From contig MHYW01000079.1 in the NCBI GenBank assembly GCA_001828545.1, positions 1 through 7,494 on the forward strand: 7,494 nucleotides of DNA. Reading direction: 5' to 3'. The stretch is from Planctomycetes bacterium RIFCSPHIGHO2_12_FULL_52_36 (GTDB lineage Bacteria; Planctomycetota; Brocadiia; Brocadiales; Bathyanammoxibiaceae). Of this stretch, positions 5,506-7,494 are shown piece by piece (positions within the stretch are counted from its first letter, which is position 1; each line of letters begins with the position of its first letter). The notes beneath the pieces are model-generated. The model did not search any database. It was not told the DNA's origin and saw nothing but the letters and a program-made list of their open reading frames with translations. The translations under genes were made by a program, and so were the position numbers.

Positions 5506-6693
5506 ATGTTTTGTCCGAACTTATGTCCTAAGTTCAGAGTGGCATTAGTATTGGCACTCTTGTTGGGAGTGGTCCTGCCACGCCCCGTACCTTGCTTGGG
5601 GCAGGACCTCACCTCAGGTGGATACTGGCCCCTCTTCCATCGCGACCAGAGACGTACGGGCCTTAGCCCTTTTCCGGGCCCTTCCAAAGGGGTATTGAGA
5701 TGGCATTTTAAGACGCTCAAACCCATAGACTCCTCCCCTGTGATAGGCCGGGACGGTACGGTCTATTTTGGTTGTCTGGATGGTAAACTCTATGCAGTCA
5801 GCCCCCAGGGGAAGCTTCTGTGGAGTTTCCTTATAGGGGACAAGATATATTCCACGCCCGCCCTTACCCCCGGAGGTGACATATACTGCTGTTCCTGGGG
5901 AGGCAAGGTCTTTGCCCTGGATGCCCAGGGTAATCAGAGTGGCAGGGCCGCTCCCGTCCAAAAATGGCTCACCCAGATACCGGGGAGGATTTCCTCCTCT
6001 CCAGCCCTGAATCCCGGAGGCGGGTTATACGTTGGCTCCGATAACTACAACCTCTACGCCCTGGATAATGCGGGGGGAGTAACGTGGGTCTTTACTACCA
6101 GGAAGTATATAGAGGCTCCTCCGGCCGTTGCACCCGATGGCACCATATATTTTGGTTCCAACGATGCCTATCTCTATGCCCTCAGTCCTGGGGGGACGCT
6201 AAGATGGAAATTCAACACAGGTGGGGCAATCACCTCTTCCCCGGCTATAGGCGATGGAGGTACCGTGTACGTTGGCTCCAGTAACGGGACCTTCTACGCC
6301 CTCAGTCCCCTTGGTGAAGAGGAGTGGCGGGTAAGGGTGTCCGCCTTAAGCGGATGGATAGACTCTTCCCCTGCCATAGGGGCGGATGGCACCATTTACT
6401 TTGGTTGTAATGACGGTAATCTCTACGCTGTAAGTAAGGAAGGTGCCCTCCTCTGGAAATATCAAGCGGGGAGTACCATTACCTCCTCCCCGGTGGTGGA
6501 CCCCGAGGGTAACGTGTACGTGGGGTCCTGGGACGGGAGACTCCATGCCATAGGGAGGTGGGGAGAGCTTAAGTGGAGTTTTCCTACCCCTGGGCCCATC
6601 CATTCCTCCCCGGCCATTTGTAGCAGTACCACCCCTAACGATGGGGTGCTTTACATAGGCTCTGTAGACGGGTTATATGCCTTAGGGCCGTAG
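5506..6693 (+). CDS. Secreted PQQ-binding-like beta-propeller repeat protein
   Basis: The 395-residue product has a signal peptide (Lys9 and Arg11, then VALVLALLLGVVLP; cleavage near residues 30-33), so it should be periplasmic or outer surface. A WPLFHRDQRRTGLSPFPGP stretch (41-59) is typical of the start of exported PQQ-like propellers. Eight repeats of about 40 residues follow, each with an SSPxI/V motif (at about 76, 116, 164, 205, 244, 287, 327 and 367), then DGTxYxGSxDGxLYAL and a closing W strand. Eight blades would close a full propeller. It lacks a cytochrome domain and I see no PQQ-dehydrogenase calcium or catalytic site, so a structural or binding role (BamB-like in fold) is more likely than enzyme activity. 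The start at 5506 provides the basic n-region; the in-frame GTG at 5539 would remove it. Codons 3-11 lie inside an inverted-repeat arm, and a palindrome copy is at 6340-6354. It is divergent from the DUF1573-cytochrome operon. Confidence 0.9.
   Translation: MFCPNLCPKFRVALVLALLLGVVLPRPVPCLGQDLTSGGYWPLFHRDQRRTGLSPFPGPSKGVLRWHFKTLKPIDSSPVIGRDGTVYFGCLDGKLYAVSPQGKLLWSFLIGDKIYSTPALTPGGDIYCCSWGGKVFALDAQGNQSGRAAPVQKWLTQIPGRISSSPALNPGGGLYVGSDNYNLYALDNAGGVTWVFTTRKYIEAPPAVAPDGTIYFGSNDAYLYALSPGGTLRWKFNTGGAITSSPAIGDGGTVYVGSSNGTFYALSPLGEEEWRVRVSALSGWIDSSPAIGADGTIYFGCNDGNLYAVSKEGALLWKYQAGSTITSSPVVDPEGNVYVGSWDGRLHAIGRWGELKWSFPTPGPIHSSPAICSSTTPNDGVLYIGSVDGLYALGP
5512..5537. repeat. 26-bp inverted repeat, right arm, inside the propeller signal peptide region
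   Basis: This arm is the partner of 5328-5353 (22 of 26 positions pair). It encodes CPNLCPKFR, residues 3-11 of the propeller protein. The signal-peptide n-region, including both basic residues, therefore derives from a repeat arm. Confidence 0.65.
6340..6354. repeat. 15-bp palindrome, copy D, in the propeller gene
   Basis: TCCGCCT-T-AAGCGGA has one arm mismatch. It encodes SALSG (residues 279-283) between blades 5 and 6, where this linker is about three residues longer than the other repeats. Confidence 0.5.
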
Positions 6694-6702
6694 AGAGGGT
6701 AA

Positions 6703-6728
6703 TCAGAATTCGGGATTTTGCATTCTGA
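6703..6728 (+). terminator. Weak hairpin after the propeller gene, possible terminator
   Basis: TCAGAAT (6703-6709) pairs with ATTCTGA (6722-6728) across a 12-nt loop, starting 10 nt after the stop of the propeller gene. The stem is short and AT-rich and no U-tract follows, so termination is only a guess from position. Confidence 0.2.
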
Positions 6729-6772
6729 GACAAGGGCCACAAGGGGCTTCTATGAGGCTATAAACTTCCAGG

Positions 6773-6804
6773 TTGACTCTTTGACATACCAGGTGTATCA
6801 TACC
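6773..6804 (+). promoter_or_regulatory. Predicted tumEA promoter with overlapping direct-repeat operator
   Basis: TTGACT (6773-6778), a 17-bp spacer and TATCAT (6796-6801) form a good sigma70-type promoter. Transcription would start near 6808, immediately before the GTG at 6809. CATACC is repeated at 6785-6790 and 6799-6804, overlapping the -10, and a short ATAC-N5-GTAT inverted repeat lies at 6786-6798. These are plausible binding sites for the wHTH antitoxin, as in autoregulated toxin-antitoxin operons. Confidence 0.55.
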
Positions 6805-6808
6805 CACA

Positions 6809-7096
6809 GTGAAGGCCAGACTTATAAGGCATGACAAGGGTTATGATGCAGAAGGTAACACCGTAAAGGTCAAGATGTGGGAAGTAGGAGTTACCCCTGA
6901 CAAGCCACACGGTTACAAATACTCCCTTGTGTACATTGTCCAGGGTAGGCGTGTAGTTGGTTACGACAATGCAGAGGGCAAGGGAGACCATAGGCACTAC
7001 GGAGACAGAATAGAGCCTTACAGGTTTGAGGGCCTGGAGAAGCTAGCAAAGGACTTTTACTCAGACGTTCAGAGATACAAGGAGGGAAGACCGTGA
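6809..7096 (+). CDS. tumE: TumE-family (DUF6516) toxin
   Basis: A 95-residue protein recognised as the TumE/DUF6516 family by its motif series: MWEV (23-26), PHGYKYSLVYIV (33-44), RVVGYDNAEGKGDHRH (48-63), then PYRF (70-73) and DFYSDV (82-87). The GYDN...KGDHRH core carries the most conserved charged and His residues. The family is the presumed toxin of a type II toxin-antitoxin pair; I am not certain of its biochemical target. Length is typical. The start is GTG at 6809: an in-frame TGA at 6782-6784 leaves no other upstream start, and only a weak AGGTG lies 13 nt away. The stop overlaps the antitoxin start (GTGA). Toxin before antitoxin, with a weak site for the first gene and a strong one for the second, would favour excess antitoxin. 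Confidence 0.88.
   Translation: MKARLIRHDKGYDAEGNTVKVKMWEVGVTPDKPHGYKYSLVYIVQGRRVVGYDNAEGKGDHRHYGDRIEPYRFEGLEKLAKDFYSDVQRYKEGRP
7079..7085 (+). promoter_or_regulatory. Strong ribosome binding site of the antitoxin gene
   Basis: AAGGAGG lies 7 nt upstream of the GTG at 7093, inside the last codons of the toxin gene. It is the only strong Shine-Dalgarno next to a start codon in this window, and it fixes the antitoxin start. Confidence 0.8.
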
Positions 7097-7467
7097 GGGT
7101 TAAGAGGGTAAAGATAGGGATAAAGAGCTTGAAGGAAATGCTCCAGGACTTTGTTAAGACGGGCAAGGCCGTAGAAAGGGGAGAGAAGGTCAAGAAGGAA
7201 GTAGGCGTCTATTTTGAGAATGCAGAGGCTTTCGGGAAGGCCCTAACACCCAAGAGGCTTGAACTCCTACGTCTGATAAGGAAGCACCAGCCTAAGACCC
7301 TGCACACCCTCTCCAGACTTGCCGGCAGGGACACCAAGAACATAAGCCAGGATTTAAGGCTACTGGAAAATCTTGGCCTGGTGAGTATCAGGAAGGAAAA
7401 GACAGGCAGAAAAGAGGTATCTCCCTCAGTGGATTATGATGCCATTGAGTTGATGATAGCGGTATGA
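7093..7467 (+). CDS. tumA: Winged helix-turn-helix antitoxin of the TumA (HVO_A0114-like) type
   Basis: A 124-residue basic protein. Residues 1-50 are Lys-rich and helical, ending YFENAEAFGKALTPKR, a segment commonly found just before the DNA-binding domain in partners of TumE. Residues about 51-115 form a MarR/ArsR-like winged helix: LTPKRLELLRLIRKHQPKTL (51-70), HTLSRLAGRDTKNISQDLRL (71-90, the helix-turn-helix with its recognition helix), LENLGLVSIRKE (91-102), then a basic wing and the strand VSPSVDYDAIEL. It should bind DNA and probably represses its own promoter at 6773-6804 while neutralising TumE. The GTG start overlaps the toxin stop by 4 nt and has a strong Shine-Dalgarno. Family assignment rests on the domain plus the partner; a stand-alone regulator is less likely. 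Confidence 0.85.
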   Translation: MRVKRVKIGIKSLKEMLQDFVKTGKAVERGEKVKKEVGVYFENAEAFGKALTPKRLELLRLIRKHQPKTLHTLSRLAGRDTKNISQDLRLLENLGLVSIRKEKTGRKEVSPSVDYDAIELMIAV

Positions 7468-7494
7468 ATTGGAGACTACCCCCCTACCCTCCTC

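Noticed and set aside
5614..5961. Minus-strand open frame inside the propeller gene
   Set aside because: It is antisense to well-conserved propeller repeats and is explained by the codon bias of the real gene.
5506..6693. PQQ-dependent alcohol or methanol dehydrogenase
   Set aside because: The protein is too short, and I see no catalytic Asp/calcium site signature and no cytochrome domain; only the propeller repeat pattern is present.
1..7494. CRISPR array, tRNA, rRNA, transposase or integrase genes
   Set aside because: I saw no regularly spaced identical repeats with unique spacers, no tRNA-like cloverleaf, no rRNA sequence and no DDE or recombinase motif in the window.

Overview
The window looks like chromosomal DNA of an uncultured Gram-negative, probably anaerobic or microaerophilic bacterium of moderate GC. 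It carries exported multihaem cytochrome, DUF1573 and PQQ-type propeller proteins, and many short palindromic repeats scattered between and inside genes. That mix resembles uncultivated Planctomycetota (Brocadiae-like) or other sediment and groundwater lineages. This placement is an inference from gene content and repeat style; no marker gene in the window confirms it.

Layout, left to right: (1) the 3' end of a response-regulator receiver domain (1-136, +) and a G-rich minisatellite-like tract. (2) A lone 250-residue protein (331-1083, +) that I cannot assign to a named family but that has the sequence signature of an ADP-ribosyltransferase-like fold. (3) A perfect 15-bp-arm palindrome (1088-1120) between convergent genes. 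(4) A GlcD-type FAD-linked 2-hydroxyacid dehydrogenase (1148-2563, -) with its own promoter. (5) A repeat-rich spacer (2564-2728). (6) A two-gene minus-strand operon: a secreted three-domain DUF1573 protein (4186-5277), overlapping by 4 nt a secreted protein that fuses a degenerate metallophosphoesterase domain to a tetrahaem cytochrome domain (2729-4189). (7) A divergent intergenic region (5278-5505) with two promoters, a G/C-rich multi-hairpin block containing a G-quadruplex motif, and a 26-bp imperfect inverted repeat. (8) A secreted eight-repeat PQQ-like beta-propeller (5506-6693, +). (9) A toxin-antitoxin pair of the TumE/TumA type (6809-7467, +).

The divergent DUF1573, cytochrome and propeller genes look like one envelope module: all are exported, and the only promoters seen for them lie back to back in one 228-bp region. 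Their joint function is unknown; haem-based electron transfer in the periplasm is the only activity directly supported by motifs.

Two general patterns stand out. First, genes at the head of transcription units lack a Shine-Dalgarno sequence, and four of them have promoter-like elements placing the start of transcription about 1-4 nt from the start codon, which suggests leaderless transcripts. The internal antitoxin gene, in contrast, has a strong Shine-Dalgarno. Second, palindromic repeats have entered open reading frames without breaking them: a 15-bp TCCGCCTNAGGCGGA-type palindrome occurs four times in three genes, and a 74-bp element adds about 25 residues to a loop of the phosphoesterase domain.
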